The notes under the pieces: generated by a model | The model's database searches: none | What the model was told of the DNA's origin: nothing | Seen by the model: only the letters and a program-made list of their open reading frames with translations | Translations under genes and position numbers: made by a program | Shown here: in pieces, positions 55,052-64,000 of the stretch | Layout: every line of letters begins with the position of its first letter | How positions within the stretch are numbered: the first letter of the stretch is position 1 | Origin: Ichthyophis bannanicus | Taxonomy: Eukaryota; Chordata; Amphibia; Gymnophiona; Ichthyophiidae | NCBI GenBank assembly: GCA_033557465.1 | Contig: CM066035.1 | Coordinates: forward strand, 898,225,309 to 898,289,308 | Length of the DNA stretch: 64,000 nt | Direction: 5' to 3'

Positions 55052-55334
55052 CATGGAGTGGAGGAGTGGTTGGGGCAAGGTACTTCAGGCCGGAAGGTTG
55101 GGGGTTCAAATCCCACTAGAGGACAGCAACCTTGGGCTGGAAGGACTGGGGTTTCTAGTCCCACAGGTGCTCCTTGTGGTCTTGGGCAAGCCACTTAAGC
55201 CTCCATAGCCCATGTTCCCTGTAAAATGGTTATCTCCAAGTTATAATGCCCTTTTCAATGTAATTTCAGTTTGTTCAATGTAAACTGCACTGATGCAGAA
55301 TAGCATGGAATGTAAGTAAATAAATAAATAAAAT
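55052..55334 (+). mobile_element. SINE S1, nearly full length
   Basis: GGAGTGGAGGAGTGGTTGGG (A box lacks the usual CCTAG, a short internal deletion), B box GGGGGTTCAAATCCC, and a L2-type tail ending AAATAAATAAATAAA. Confidence 0.9.
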
Positions 55335-55344
55335 ATCCCCTTGT

Positions 55345-55428
55345 GTTAAATGTATCCCCCAATTGTGTTGTGACCACTTTGATTGAAGGATAAGGTGGTA
55401 TACCAAACTGTCTAAATAAATAAATATG
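55345..55428 (+). mobile_element. L2-type LINE 3' tail
   Basis: GACCACTTTGATTGAAGGAT, AAGGTGGTATACCAAACTGT, CTAAATAAATAAAT. Complement of the tail at 53320-53400. Confidence 0.75.
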
Positions 55429-55509
55429 CTTATGGAAAATACAAGAGAAAATGAGCACATTTACCTAAGTTTGTGTCATATTGGTTTCCAGTTGATACTC
55501 AGATTAAAA

Positions 55510-55690
55510 TAAAATGGCTCAAGTTGAGGCTGGACACCAGGGGGAAGCAGGTTCAAATCCCCACTGCTTCTTCTTGGGCAAGTTCCTTAAGCTTTCACTG
55601 CCACAGGTACAAGCTGAGGACAGGAAAATATCTAGCATACCTGAACACAACTTGCTGTGAACTCTGAAAGAAGCATGAGCTAAATCCAGT
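55510..55690 (+). mobile_element. tRNA-headed SINE, third type
   Basis: GGCTGGACACCAGGGGGAAG, B box GGTTCAAATCCCC, CTTGGGCAAGTTCCTTAAGC, then a body with GTACAAGCTGAGGACAGG and GAAAGAAGCATGAGCTAAAT. Confidence 0.7.
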
Positions 55691-56699
55691 TTTTATTTAA
55701 AACCTTTGCTTCCTTGGCATTGCTCTTACAGTTTTGCTGCCCATCATATGCACTGTGGTCCATGCATCAAGAGCAACTAATGATTTCATCTCTCAAGAGC
55801 CTTCGGAAAGCGATGAAAGCATAGTTGGTCTATGAGCTGTGGAATAGTTCCTCATGAAACGATTTATGACTGTGTGTCTGTCTGGTTCTGTGCTGGAGCC
55901 TTATGTTGAGCTGTAGCCCACTGAGAATGTCTAGATGGTGGGATAGTAATATTGAAATGGGTAATTAATTAATAAATTTGAATCTACAAGGTGGAAAGGA
56001 AAATTCATTTCAATTTTTGGAAAGAAATATATTTCCAGTAGTGGAATCAGGTAATGGATTTTCCTACCAGTAAAGCTGTGTAAAGTGTTAATGGGACCAC
56101 ACCAAGCCTAAGGCTGGTTGATTAGTGCATGCGAATGGTGGTGGGGAGGGGGAGCGGGGGTCCATGACAGCCAACAAGAAGGTTCAACCCAAGGTATGCA
56201 AATTGTGCTTTCCTCTTAAAGAATAAGACTATGGGGGTTATTTTAGAAGCATTAGTTTCAATTTCTATGTGGAAAATCAGGCATTTAGACGTGCAAATTG
56301 CATCCACGTGTAAATGGCGATTTTAGTAAAGGGCCTAATTTACACATGAATATCTAGAAATTGCAAGGGGGCTTGGTTAGGGTGTGGTCTGGATGGATCA
56401 AATATGTACTTCCCATTTCAAATAGAGAACGCATGCTTATGACTAAAACTCTCTATGTCGGAATTTGCACCTGCTCCCTGGCACGTATAGATTTTTAAAA
56501 GTGCCCTTTTCAGAGAGCTCCTTACAGGAGGGATTAAGGGGGGACATCTTTCTTAATCCCCCACTATTTATTTCTCTCTCCAAACTGAAATCAATTAAAG
56601 ATAGCAGCATTTGTAGTTAATTGGTGGCATTTATACGTCTGGGTTTGCTAAATACCAACTTACATGTGTAAGCTGCTGAGATAACTCCGTTGATCCCAC
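55691..56699. other. Unassigned sequence
   Basis: 56220-56660 contains weak inverted motifs (GTGCAAATTGCA, TTTACACATG) like those at 34.2 kb and could be a decayed MITE; nothing firmer. Confidence 0.3.
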
Positions 56700-57204
56700 A
56701 TGTATCTTTATCTTTATTAGCACATTTTATATACCACTCACACCACAAGGGCACAGAGTGGTTCACAATATCTAAAAAAAAAAAGTTGCTGGGAAAAGGA
56801 AAAGAACGCCATAATATTAAAAAAGAGTAGGAGATAGAACAGTAAAGGGAAGGAATACAACAATCAAAGAGAGTGAAAATAAAACAAGGAGCAGAGGGTA
56901 GAGGAACATCAACATTCAGCGAGGAGGTGGAGAAAGGGGAGCAGGGGGGGAGGAAGGTGAAAAGGTGTAGGTTTGTAAAATGGCTTCTCTGACTCTACAT
57001 GTTGTCAAATGTATATCCATTCCTGTGCCTATATTCATTTGCTTGCAGCGGAGGTGGACAGAACGATAGCTGAAGGAGAGAGTAGGAGGGGCAAGAACAG
57101 GGGACATTGTGGGAAGTGATGGCAGAAGCATCATCTGTCCAAGTTGGAAACCTCGTGAAAAGCTAGTTGAAAAAGCCAGGTCTTGACTGCTTTCTTGCGT
57201 CTAT
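56700..57204 (-). mobile_element. LINE/SINE 3' tail and flank
   Basis: ATTTTATATACCACTCACAC and GAGTGGTTCACAATATC look like a diverged LINE 3' tail on the minus strand; the following 400 bp is unassigned. Confidence 0.4.
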
Positions 57205-58465
57205 GAGGATGGAACAGAGATACATTTTTATGCTTGATACATTGTCTCCCAATGGTCTTAATATTGACAGTGATTTATCCGATTTTCTTTAATTAATTAT
57301 TTTTTATTTTTTTCTAGACTTTCGTTATGTGTTTCCTGTTTTTCTTCCCCCTCCCTCCCTCCCTCCCTCCCTCTCTCCCTCCCCCCTCTCCTTTCCCCCT
57401 CCCCTCCCCCATCTCCTTTCCATCCATCTCCCCCCCTTCCATTCCTTCCTCCCCTCCTTCCCCCTCCCCCTTTCCCCCTCTCCCCCCTCCTCCACCTTCC
57501 TCCCCCCTCCCGTTTCCCCCCTCTCCCCCTTCCTGCCTCCCCCTTTCCCCCCCTTCTTCCCCCTGCCTTTTTAGCATGGAAGTTATTTTGAATGCTAGCT
57601 GCACTTTTAGGTGTTGGTTTTACATTTTATGGTTTGCCATTATGGTTTTACATGTTAAAAATTTATTTTGGTTTTTATTATTTATTTATTATTATTATTT
57701 TTTTTAACACCATTTGGAGACTTATGGGTTTTTAATTATTAAAAAATGTTCCCCTGTTTTAATTATAATAAGGATTGTATGGCACCTCCCGGTTTTTATA
57801 ATTTACATTTCAATATGGATCATTCTACTAAGGATCACGTAACTATTAGCATCTTTTGGTACTTTGCGATTTTTTGTTTTTAGCATTCATTTATCTGTTT
57901 TTAACATTCGTTATTTTACTATTTATTTATTGGTTTTCCTCTCCCTAACCCCACTAATGGCAATAGTGCCAGTTTATATTTATTTATATTTATTTATATT
58001 TCTGACTGTCCATCTTTTTATGATAGTTAATTGAGTGGCACCAGCCAAATATTGTTGGTTAGATACCACCCTGTGTTTTTTATTGATATGTTTTTATTCC
58101 ATTTTATTTTTTTAGGATTTTTAGTCTTTTTTATTTAATCTTTCCCAAAATATATTTTTAAAATAGGTACTATTGTTTTTTATAATTAGGGTATTGCAAA
58201 GTTCCTTAAAAAGGGATCCTTCGTTTTTTCATAATAAAGGGAGTAGTGAAATCTTAATGAATTCTCTTACATATACTTTTTTGGACAGTATGAGGATATT
58301 ATTGATCATTACTAATACTTCAGTAATCACCAGATCACTGGGCGAGTGTTCGTATTTTTGATGGTGCTCTTTTTTGGTAGTCGGCATTTTGCCGTCGCAT
58401 GTGAGGCTCATGAATCATGAAGGGTCTTTTTTGTCTTTAAGTCCTCATGGATCTTTAATATACGG
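57205..58465 (+). mobile_element. Penelope-like element 3' fragment
   Basis: Starts at the last ORF codons (EQRYIFMLDTLSPNGLNIDS then DLSDFL and stop at ~57291; the equivalent of 27.95 kb), continues with the pyrimidine tract (57340-57560) and AT-rich 3' UTR, and is cut off by the Ngaro element. Confidence 0.85.
57340..57562. repeat. Pyrimidine tract of the PLE 3' UTR
   Basis: Over 220 nt of CCCT/CCTT repeats on the sense strand. Apparent open frames on both strands are low complexity. Confidence 0.9.
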
Positions 58466-58859
58466 TAACCAGGTAAGGCGGACGTGGCCCTACGTCCCGT
58501 CAACCCCGACATTCCCCCCCCCCACACACACACTTTTACCCTTCCAATAACCACCACAGAATCGCTTATTGGCAAATTAACTGGTCGCAGCTTTATTAAA
58601 CACACACAAAATAACATTACAACCATAACTGTTTAAATTACGGTTCCGGCAGCGGGACAATCCCTCACCAGCCATATGGGTAGCAAAGTGAGTTCCTTCC
58701 CGCCTCCGCCGAGAACCGTTCCCCGGCAATTCCATCCCCCTCTTCCGGCTTCGCCATATTACTAGCAAAAGCCGAGGGCTTCTCCGGGTCGGGGGTACCC
58801 CCACCCCCGCCCTGCATATTGCCATGCCTCCGGACCCCGGACACCTCCGGGATCCCGCC
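58466..58859 (-). repeat. Ngaro split direct repeat B2 (element terminus)
   Basis: 394 bp from TAACCAGGTAAGGCGG to GATCCCGCC, matching 59157-59544 with a few substitutions and a CA-repeat length change. On the minus strand it carries AATAAAGCTGCGACC (polyadenylation signal). Confidence 0.9.
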
Positions 58860-59156
58860 CCCCCCCCTCCAGCTGCAACCCCCCTGCTTCCCAGCCCCTA
58901 GCCACACCAAAGGGAGGGAGGGTGGGTACGCCCATCCTTTCTCTTTGCTCCGGAGGACTGGCATCTGACCGCTCGCTCCCCTTGGCTCTTCCTCTCGCCC
59001 TCATTGGCTCCCGCAGTTGCCTGGACACGCGGGAGCCAATGATTTTAAAACGATACACGCGCTCGGGAACGCGCCTAATACCTCCGCCGGGGACCCGCAC
59101 CACTCCGCCCCCCGGTTACCGTCGGCCATCGGGCACGTGGGCCCGCGGCCTCCAAT
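58860..59156 (-). repeat. Ngaro A2 segment
   Basis: Unique within the window, lying between the two B copies; expected to match the A1 segment at the element's other end. CpG-rich (GGACACGCGGGAGCC, CGCGCTCGGGAACGCG), and in the A1 copy it would be promoter-proximal. Confidence 0.75.
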
Positions 59157-59544
59157 TAACCAGGTAAGGCGGATGTGGCCTTAAGTCCCGTCAACCCCGA
59201 CATTCCCCCCCCCCACACTTTTACCCTTCCAATAACCACCACAGAATCGCTTATTGGCAAATTAACTGGTTGCAGCTTTATTAAACTCGCACAAAATAAC
59301 ATTACAACCATAACTGTTTAAATTACGGTTCCGGCAGCGGGACAATCCCTCACCAGCCATATGGGTAGCAAAGTGAGTTCCTTCCCGCCTCCGCCGAGAA
59401 CCGTTCCCTGGCAATTCCATCCCCCTTTTCCGGCTTCGCCATATTACTAGCAAAAGCCGAGGGCTTCTCCGGGTCGGGGGTACCCCCACCCCCGCCCTGC
59501 ATATTGCCATGCCTCCGGACCCCGGACACCTCCGGGATCCCGCC
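59157..59544 (-). repeat. Ngaro split direct repeat B1 (internal)
   Basis: Internal B copy directly after the SGNH hydrolase ORF. Also contains the AATAAA on the minus strand (AATAAAGCTGCAACC). Confidence 0.9.
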
Positions 59545-59550
59545 ACAGGC

Positions 59551-60222
59551 TCAGCAACACCTGTCCCTGAGCCCCCCCCCACAAGAATCAAAGCTGCGAC
59601 CAGCCAGCCCGCCCGACACAGCCAACTCCAAGGCCTCCTGCCAATCATTCAGGAGTAAATCTATCCCAACCGGGGAAAGATGCACTCCATCCGAACGATA
59701 CAGGCCTGCGCATTCTACCTCCACCCAGGAATGCAAAATCTGATAACCCCTGTGTGCCAAAACCCAACGGCCAATTTGCCGATTAACTTTAACTAACCCA
59801 CGGGACCACCGCCTATGGCCCCAGCAAGCAGGCCTGGGAATTAGGTCGGACCAGAGCAATACGACACCGGGGAACATTAACAACACTTCCCCCAGATCCC
59901 GCTGAACCGCTCTGATCAGCTGCTTCACTGTCCACGACCCCAAATCATTGCCGCCTAGATGCAGCAACAAGTACGCCGGGGATCCTCTGACGCGCTGATG
60001 GTGCCGTAGCAAAGGCAAGAGTTGCAACCAGCGAAGGCCGTGCTCTCCCAGCCATGATAACGCCACCTCGTCAGCCTGCAGTCCAAGGTTCGCCCCAAGC
60101 GGCCGTGAAGCTGCCTGCTGTCCGGCCCAGTACACAAAAGAATGGCTGATTATCCAGCAGGCAAACGGTGTCCGAATCCCATCTAAAAGAAAAAACACAG
60201 CACCCAATACAAACAGCCATGC
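59551..60222 (-). CDS. Ngaro SGNH hydrolase-like protein
   Basis: About 220 codons with the conserved SGNH blocks: WIISHSFV with the likely nucleophile Ser (residue 23 when numbered from 60207), HLGGNDLG (83-90; Gly and Asn oxyanion residues) and SDGVHLS (172-178; catalytic Asp and His). Vertebrate Ngaro elements are known to carry an SGNH-type ORF after the recombinase; its role is unknown. No ATG opens the frame near its start (first in-frame candidate start is TTG at 60207). It is in the same frame as the recombinase, separated by that gene's TAA (60223-60225), so read-through, splicing or an internal start must supply it. Confidence 0.85.
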   Translation of the reverse strand, partial: AWLFVLGAVFFLLDGIRTPFACWIISHSFVYWAGQQAASRPLGANLGLQADEVALSWLGEHGLRWLQLLPLLRHHQRVRGSPAYLLLHLGGNDLGSWTVKQLIRAVQRDLGEVLLMFPGVVLLWSDLIPRPACWGHRRWSRGLVKVNRQIGRWVLAHRGYQILHSWVEVECAGLYRSDGVHLSPVGIDLLLNDWQEALELAVSGGLAGRSFDSCGGGLRDRCC

Positions 60223-61122
60223 TTACAAACGTACATATCCCCTAAATGCATTCGAACGCCAGCGGTCGATCCGCTGAATCTCTGCACCCGGCAAACCCGC
60301 CACCGCTGCACTAGTAGCGGCCCCGATCCGGAAGGAATGTGGGGCGAAGTCCCCAGGGGCTAAACCCATCTGCTGTACTACCATCCGCAGAACCGCGGTG
60401 AACTGAAAACGCATCACGCATCGTGCATCCGCATGCACAAATAGCAGTTCACCCCCCGGAGGACGTACCCGCAAGTACGCTGCCATTGCCGCTACCGGAC
60501 AGATAGTAGACGCCGGAAGCGGCCTTAAATGCACCCACACACCCCGCCCTCTCTGATCGGTCTTGGACCTGGACAACCATATGCTCAGCTGCCCTGGTGC
60601 CAGACGCACATGCTGGAGTTGCAGAGCCGCACCTACCGACGCCCGACTGGGCGCCACCAATTCCCCTGACCGAAAGGCCCCAAAGAAGGCCACACAAAAC
60701 ACAGCCCGGAACAGCAGGGCCTCGTATTCAGACTCCACTATTATGGGCAAAGATGTGCTCATCCGTACCAACAGGTCGGGGGTAATCGGCCGGCGTGTGT
60801 CCGATGGGGACGGTGTAGCGCGCTCCCAACCCAATAAGAGTTGGCGAGAAAGAAACCCCCAACTGTGAACCGCCCACCCAACCGCCCTAGAGAAAAAGGC
60901 AAAGCCGGCAAGGTGAGACCGCACAGTAGATTTAGCCACCCCCGTGGCCTTTTCTGCCACAATGTATGCACCGATGAGGTGATCAGGCGCCGGGCCCTGA
61001 CGCCATCCGCGAGTCACCAAGAAGTCCACCACTCTGTCACAGCCCTTGCAGTAAGAACGCCAGGTCGCCGACGACACCGAGCACCTGAGCAAGCTCAGGA
61101 TACCTGGAGACCAAGCTGCCAT
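60223..61122 (-). CDS. Ngaro tyrosine recombinase
   Basis: 299 codons from the ATG at 61122 (MAAWSPGIL). The catalytic set is present: Arg in FFGAFRSGELV (R151), Lys in SRSKTDQ (K187), His and Arg in PHSFRIGAAT (H262, R265), Trp in the third position (W288) and the nucleophile Tyr in FRGYVRL (Y296). N-terminal SAM-like region has WRSYCKGCDRVVDFL. It would insert circular DNA copies into the genome by site-specific recombination instead of an integrase. The ATG overlaps the RT stop by ~26 nt in another frame. Complete and apparently intact. Confidence 0.95.
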   Translation of the reverse strand: MAAWSPGILSLLRCSVSSATWRSYCKGCDRVVDFLVTRGWRQGPAPDHLIGAYIVAEKATGVAKSTVRSHLAGFAFFSRAVGWAVHSWGFLSRQLLLGWERATPSPSDTRRPITPDLLVRMSTSLPIIVESEYEALLFRAVFCVAFFGAFRSGELVAPSRASVGAALQLQHVRLAPGQLSIWLSRSKTDQRGRGVWVHLRPLPASTICPVAAMAAYLRVRPPGGELLFVHADARCVMRFQFTAVLRMVVQQMGLAPGDFAPHSFRIGAATSAAVAGLPGAEIQRIDRWRSNAFRGYVRL

Positions 61123-62699
61123 AAACGCTCGGGGACCGACTGCCCCACCGGGTCCGCCTCTGGTGCCCAGCGCCGAAACAAATCCCACTTGAAACGAGAA
61201 AGAGCATCAGCGACTTGGCTAGCATATCCTGGAACATGCCGAGCCCTCACGACCAGATTCAACTGCAAACAGGCAAAAATCACCTCCCTCATCAAAGCCG
61301 CCACTCGCGCGCAACGAGGAGCATAGCGATTAATAACATGGACCACCGCCTCATTGTCGCACCACCACAACAGTTGCCGATTACGAAGCCTATCCGGCCA
61401 TAGCTCCAAAACCACCAAAATGGGGAACAGCTCCAAGAACGTTATACTGTCAGTTAATCCCGCCGCCCGCCAGGCCGAAGGCCACGGCTCAGCACACCAC
61501 GCTCCACCAAAATAGACACCCAGTCCGAAACCCCCCGCCGCGTCCGTGAAAATCTGTAAATCAAACGAGGACACTTCTTTCGCGAGGAGCACCGTAACCC
61601 CATTAAAGTCTCTCAAGAACTGATCCCAAACCCCCAGATCCGCCCTCATGCTCCTGGAAACCCGGATGCGATGATGCAGACGCCGCACACCCACGGTAGC
61701 CGTCGCCAAGCGCCGCAGGAACACCCGGCCCATAGGGATAACCCTGCAGGCAAAGTTAAGGGAGCCCAACAAAACCTGCATCTCCCTCAAGGTAACTTTC
61801 GCCGACCCCAAAACGTTCGCCACCAACACCTGCAAACGCACTACCTTGCCAGGAGGCAGGCGCACCACCATGTCAACCGAATCCAATTCCACTCCCAGAA
61901 ATGTGAGGCTTGTGGCAGGACCTTCAGTCTTATCCGCCGCCAGAGGCACCCCCCACTCCCGTGCGAGCCACATGAAACCATCCAGCAGCTCCCGACATAG
62001 CCCGGACGGCGCCGAACCAACGAATAGAAAGTCATCCAAGTAGTGGACCACATTCCGAGAGCCGACGGACACCTCCAGAGCCCAGTGCATGAAGGAACTG
62101 AACATCTCAAAGTAACGGCAAGAGACCAAGCAGCCCATCGGCAGGCACTTGTCAAAGTAATAGCGGCCCTCAAACACAAAACCCAATAAATGGAAGGAAT
62201 CCAGATGCACCGGGAGCAGGCGAAAAGCGGACTCAATATCCACCTTCGCTAGTAAACACCCGTGCCCACACTCGCGCACCAACCGCACGGCCTCATCAAA
62301 CGACGCATACCGGACCGCGCACAATTCCTTCGGGATGAGATCATTCACCGATGCCCCCTCAGGGAAAGACAAGTTGTGAATGAGCCTGAATTTCCCGGGC
62401 TCCTTCTTCGGCACAATGCCCAAAGGAGAAACCACGAAATTCCGGCATGGCCGGTCCACAAAGGGCCCAGCCACCCTGCCGAGGGCCAACTCAGCAGCCA
62501 ATTTACCTCTAACCACCTGAGCTAAACGCTTCACCGATGGCGCGTTGCGTGCCATCACCGGGCCCCCCTCCCCCACTACTGGTATGGGGAACCCGTACTG
62601 GAAGCCCCCCTCCAAGACCCGCCGAGCCCTAACCCTCCTATAACGCCTCAACCACGGCCTGAGTGCTGAAAAATGAATAGGGGTAGGGGCCAACTCCAT
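61095..62699 (-). CDS. Ngaro reverse transcriptase-RNase H
   Basis: 534 codons from ATG at 62699 (MELAPTPIHF), located 7 nt after the gag stop. RT: FVVSPLGIVPKK (88-99), RLIHNLSFPEGASVND (105-120), KVDIESAFRLLPV (motif A, 152-164), LPMGCLVSCRYFEMF (186-200), catalytic HYLDDFLFVG (219-228), TFLGVELDS (266-274). RNase H: FTDAAGGFGLGVYF with D386, E423 in FLELFPI, WWCDNEAVVHVIN with D448, and QVADALSRF with D498. All acidic residues are present. The frame is also open upstream into gag (to 62915), so a frameshift fusion is possible. Replicates the element's RNA through DNA in the cell. Confidence 0.95.
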   Translation of the reverse strand: MELAPTPIHFSALRPWLRRYRRVRARRVLEGGFQYGFPIPVVGEGGPVMARNAPSVKRLAQVVRGKLAAELALGRVAGPFVDRPCRNFVVSPLGIVPKKEPGKFRLIHNLSFPEGASVNDLIPKELCAVRYASFDEAVRLVRECGHGCLLAKVDIESAFRLLPVHLDSFHLLGFVFEGRYYFDKCLPMGCLVSCRYFEMFSSFMHWALEVSVGSRNVVHYLDDFLFVGSAPSGLCRELLDGFMWLAREWGVPLAADKTEGPATSLTFLGVELDSVDMVVRLPPGKVVRLQVLVANVLGSAKVTLREMQVLLGSLNFACRVIPMGRVFLRRLATATVGVRRLHHRIRVSRSMRADLGVWDQFLRDFNGVTVLLAKEVSSFDLQIFTDAAGGFGLGVYFGGAWCAEPWPSAWRAAGLTDSITFLELFPILVVLELWPDRLRNRQLLWWCDNEAVVHVINRYAPRCARVAALMREVIFACLQLNLVVRARHVPGYASQVADALSRFKWDLFRRWAPEADPVGQSVPERLWQLGLQVS

Positions 62700-62706
62700 C
62701 CTACTA

Positions 62707-64000
62707 TCAATGCTTCGCGGCCGAGGGTGTGGGCCCTTTCTTGCCGCAACGGAGAGCGGAATGGCCTCCCCCACAGACGGAGCAACTACGCCGGAACTTA
62801 CAGTCCGGAAAGGGACAAGACGACTTATTAAAGCGCCAACAGACGTCCCCGACCCCCTCACTAGCGCCTTTCTGCAACCCGGGAGCCGGGACGCTCTGAA
62901 ATGGCCGCCCTGCACCCGCCGACGAAGCGACGACCCCTTTTTGCCCCTCCGCAGCAGCCCCCCCTTTCGCAGACATCTGCGTTAACCAGAGGCTGATGTC
63001 CTGGGTCCCCCAGGACAAGGCCCGATTCTCCTCCATCTTATCCCGAAACTTCTCATCATAGTTGAGCCATGCCCAACCATCATGAGTCTGAGCCGCCTCA
63101 AGAATCGAGTCGGCGTAGGCAAGTAACATCCCGTATTGCCCCGGGTAACGCTGCCCCCAGACGCTAGCTAACCGGAGAAAAGCCCTCGTCCAGTTGATAA
63201 CGTTCCGAGAAGCCTTCTTGACCCTGCCCGCTTTCTCGTCCGCTTTCCGTTTACGCCGGCTGTCCCCCGAACGCTTCCTACCTTCCAGCAGGCGGAATAT
63301 ATCTATGTATTTCCGCTTCCATATCTTACGCCTAAGCTTATGCGGCACTCCCTCCCACAGCTCTGAGAACGAAGCCAACGTAGCACCCCCACCTCCCCCG
63401 ACCACCACCCCCCCACCGGGTTGATCGCCCCCTCCCCCAACCGACGAGGACGATGAAGATGAGGACGAAGAGGAGCCCCCCCTCCGACGTCGCTTACGCG
63501 AGTGACGGCTCTTCTTCTTCACCTTGCCTCCAACTCCCCCTGCCTGGCTAACCGCAACGCCCTGCTCGGCCAGATTCTCTTGTAACTCACCATCAGCCGA
63601 ACTCCGCGGTCGCACGATATCTGCTATGGTGGACGCCGACGCCGGCAACGCTTCCTGCAGGTCCTCACGCTGCGCCATTGGTACTTCCGCCGTAGTCCGT
63701 CCTGCGCGGTGTACCGCTACCTCGGCGCTCTGTGTCGTCGTCCTCCCGTCACCGGCCGGCACCTGTGGAGACACCGGCAAAAAGGAAGGAGAACCCGACA
63801 AGCCCCAGGGAATCTGCCAAGGCCCCGTCCAATCAACCCTGGAGGAACCCTGTCCCCCTCCCCGCCAATAGTCCCAACTCGAAAGACCCCCACCCCCCAG
63901 AATCAGAGGCCAACCCCATGGGCCCCCCCAATCCACCCATCCTGACCCCCAGCTGGACACTGCCACCCCCCTGTACCCACCCCTGAGAGGTCTGCCACCA
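62707..64000 (-). CDS. Ngaro Gag-like protein (5' end beyond window or at 63678)
   Basis: Open from the window edge to TGA at 62707. The first in-frame ATG visible is at 63678 (MAQREDLQEALPAS), giving 324 codons; sequence upstream is Gly/Trp-rich and could be 5' leader. Features: a basic run KKKSRHSRKRRRRGG then a serine stretch and a glycine stretch, a core LWEGVPHKLRRKIWKRKYID, YGMLLAYADSILEAAQ, and at the C terminus a zinc knuckle CSVCGGGHSALRC (C-x2-C-x3-H-x4-C) after another Cys cluster (CWRFNKSSCPFPDCKF). Presumably packages the RNA. Confidence 0.9.
   Translation of the reverse strand, partial: GGRPLRGGYRGVAVSSWGSGWVDWGGPWGWPLILGGGGLSSWDYWRGGGQGSSRVDWTGPWQIPWGLSGSPSFLPVSPQVPAGDGRTTTQSAEVAVHRAGRTTAEVPMAQREDLQEALPASASTIADIVRPRSSADGELQENLAEQGVAVSQAGGVGGKVKKKSRHSRKRRRRGGSSSSSSSSSSSVGGGGDQPGGGVVVGGGGGATLASFSELWEGVPHKLRRKIWKRKYIDIFRLLEGRKRSGDSRRKRKADEKAGRVKKASRNVINWTRAFLRLASVWGQRYPGQYGMLLAYADSILEAAQTHDGWAWLNYDEKFRDKMEENRALSWGTQDISLWLTQMSAKGGAAAEGQKGVVASSAGAGRPFQSVPAPGLQKGASEGVGDVCWRFNKSSCPFPDCKFRRSCSVCGGGHSALRCGKKGPTPSAAKH

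Larger units (their letters stand above)
58466..64000 (-). mobile_element. Ngaro (DIRS-order) tyrosine-recombinase retrotransposon, runs off the window
   Basis: Minus-strand gene order gag, RT-RNase H, tyrosine recombinase, SGNH hydrolase, then the split direct repeats B1-A2-B2, which is the Ngaro layout; A1 should lie beyond 64000. No integrase or protease. GC-rich, unlike its AT-rich neighbours. All four ORFs are open and the B repeats differ at few sites, so the insertion looks recent. It interrupts a Penelope fragment. Confidence 0.95.

Noticed and set aside
57314..57707. Overlapping open frames on both strands
   Set aside because: Created by the CCCT-rich PLE tract; Pro/Ser on one strand, Gly/Glu on the other.
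60178..60222. 44-nt intron joining recombinase to hydrolase
   Set aside because: Donor and acceptor look acceptable but splicing would leave the SGNH frame and the length is below usual vertebrate introns.

Overview
This window is a gene-poor stretch of vertebrate nuclear DNA filled almost wall to wall with transposable elements. No intact host gene was recognised. The mix of elements (CR1, L2, RTE and Tx1/L1-like LINEs, tRNA-headed SINEs with L2-type tails, Penelope-like elements, a Ngaro tyrosine-recombinase retrotransposon, mariner, Harbinger and hAT-like MITEs) fits a large repeat-rich tetrapod genome. An amphibian, perhaps a caecilian, is my best guess, but a reptile cannot be excluded from the sequence alone.

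Layout. 1-5 kb: two non-collinear Harbinger transposase remnants, SINE heads, a decayed fragment resembling Tousled-like kinase (TLK), and an almost complete mariner with a dead catalytic residue. 5-17 kb: an unusual element built from consecutive hairpins (three copies), an orphan ~300-codon ORF, an L2 LINE, hAT-like MITEs with 8-bp target duplications, and two head-to-head Penelope-derived arms that have each received a hairpin element, one of which was then hit by a CR1. 17-25 kb: an old long CR1 (endonuclease and RT both recognisable) carrying a MITE, a Tx1/L1-like remnant, and a young CR1 placed in the centre of another inverted repeat.

25-32 kb: an RTE LINE carrying a SINE and then a young Penelope-like element (RT plus GIY-YIG endonuclease, and a hammerhead ribozyme motif in its LTR-like 3' region). 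This Penelope element is flanked by a 566-bp direct repeat of the RTE target that looks identical in both copies, far longer than ordinary target-site duplications. 34-41 kb: a CR1 nested with a reverse Penelope element and a nearly intact L2. 41-47 kb: purine/pyrimidine-biased DNA and a CpG-rich block with a minisatellite and splice-donor-like sites, the only place that resembles a promoter or first exon. 47-58 kb: SINEs, LINE tails, two perfect-looking foldback MITEs, and inverted copies of an unclassified repeat.

58.5-64 kb: most of a Ngaro element on the minus strand, with gag (zinc knuckle), RT-RNase H, tyrosine recombinase and SGNH hydrolase ORFs plus its B1-A2-B2 split direct repeats. 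Its ORFs are open and it continues beyond the window. Apparent functional links: SINE tails match the L2 LINE 3' end and presumably borrow its machinery, while another SINE has an RTE-like tail; the Penelope copies share a long pyrimidine tract in the 3' UTR.
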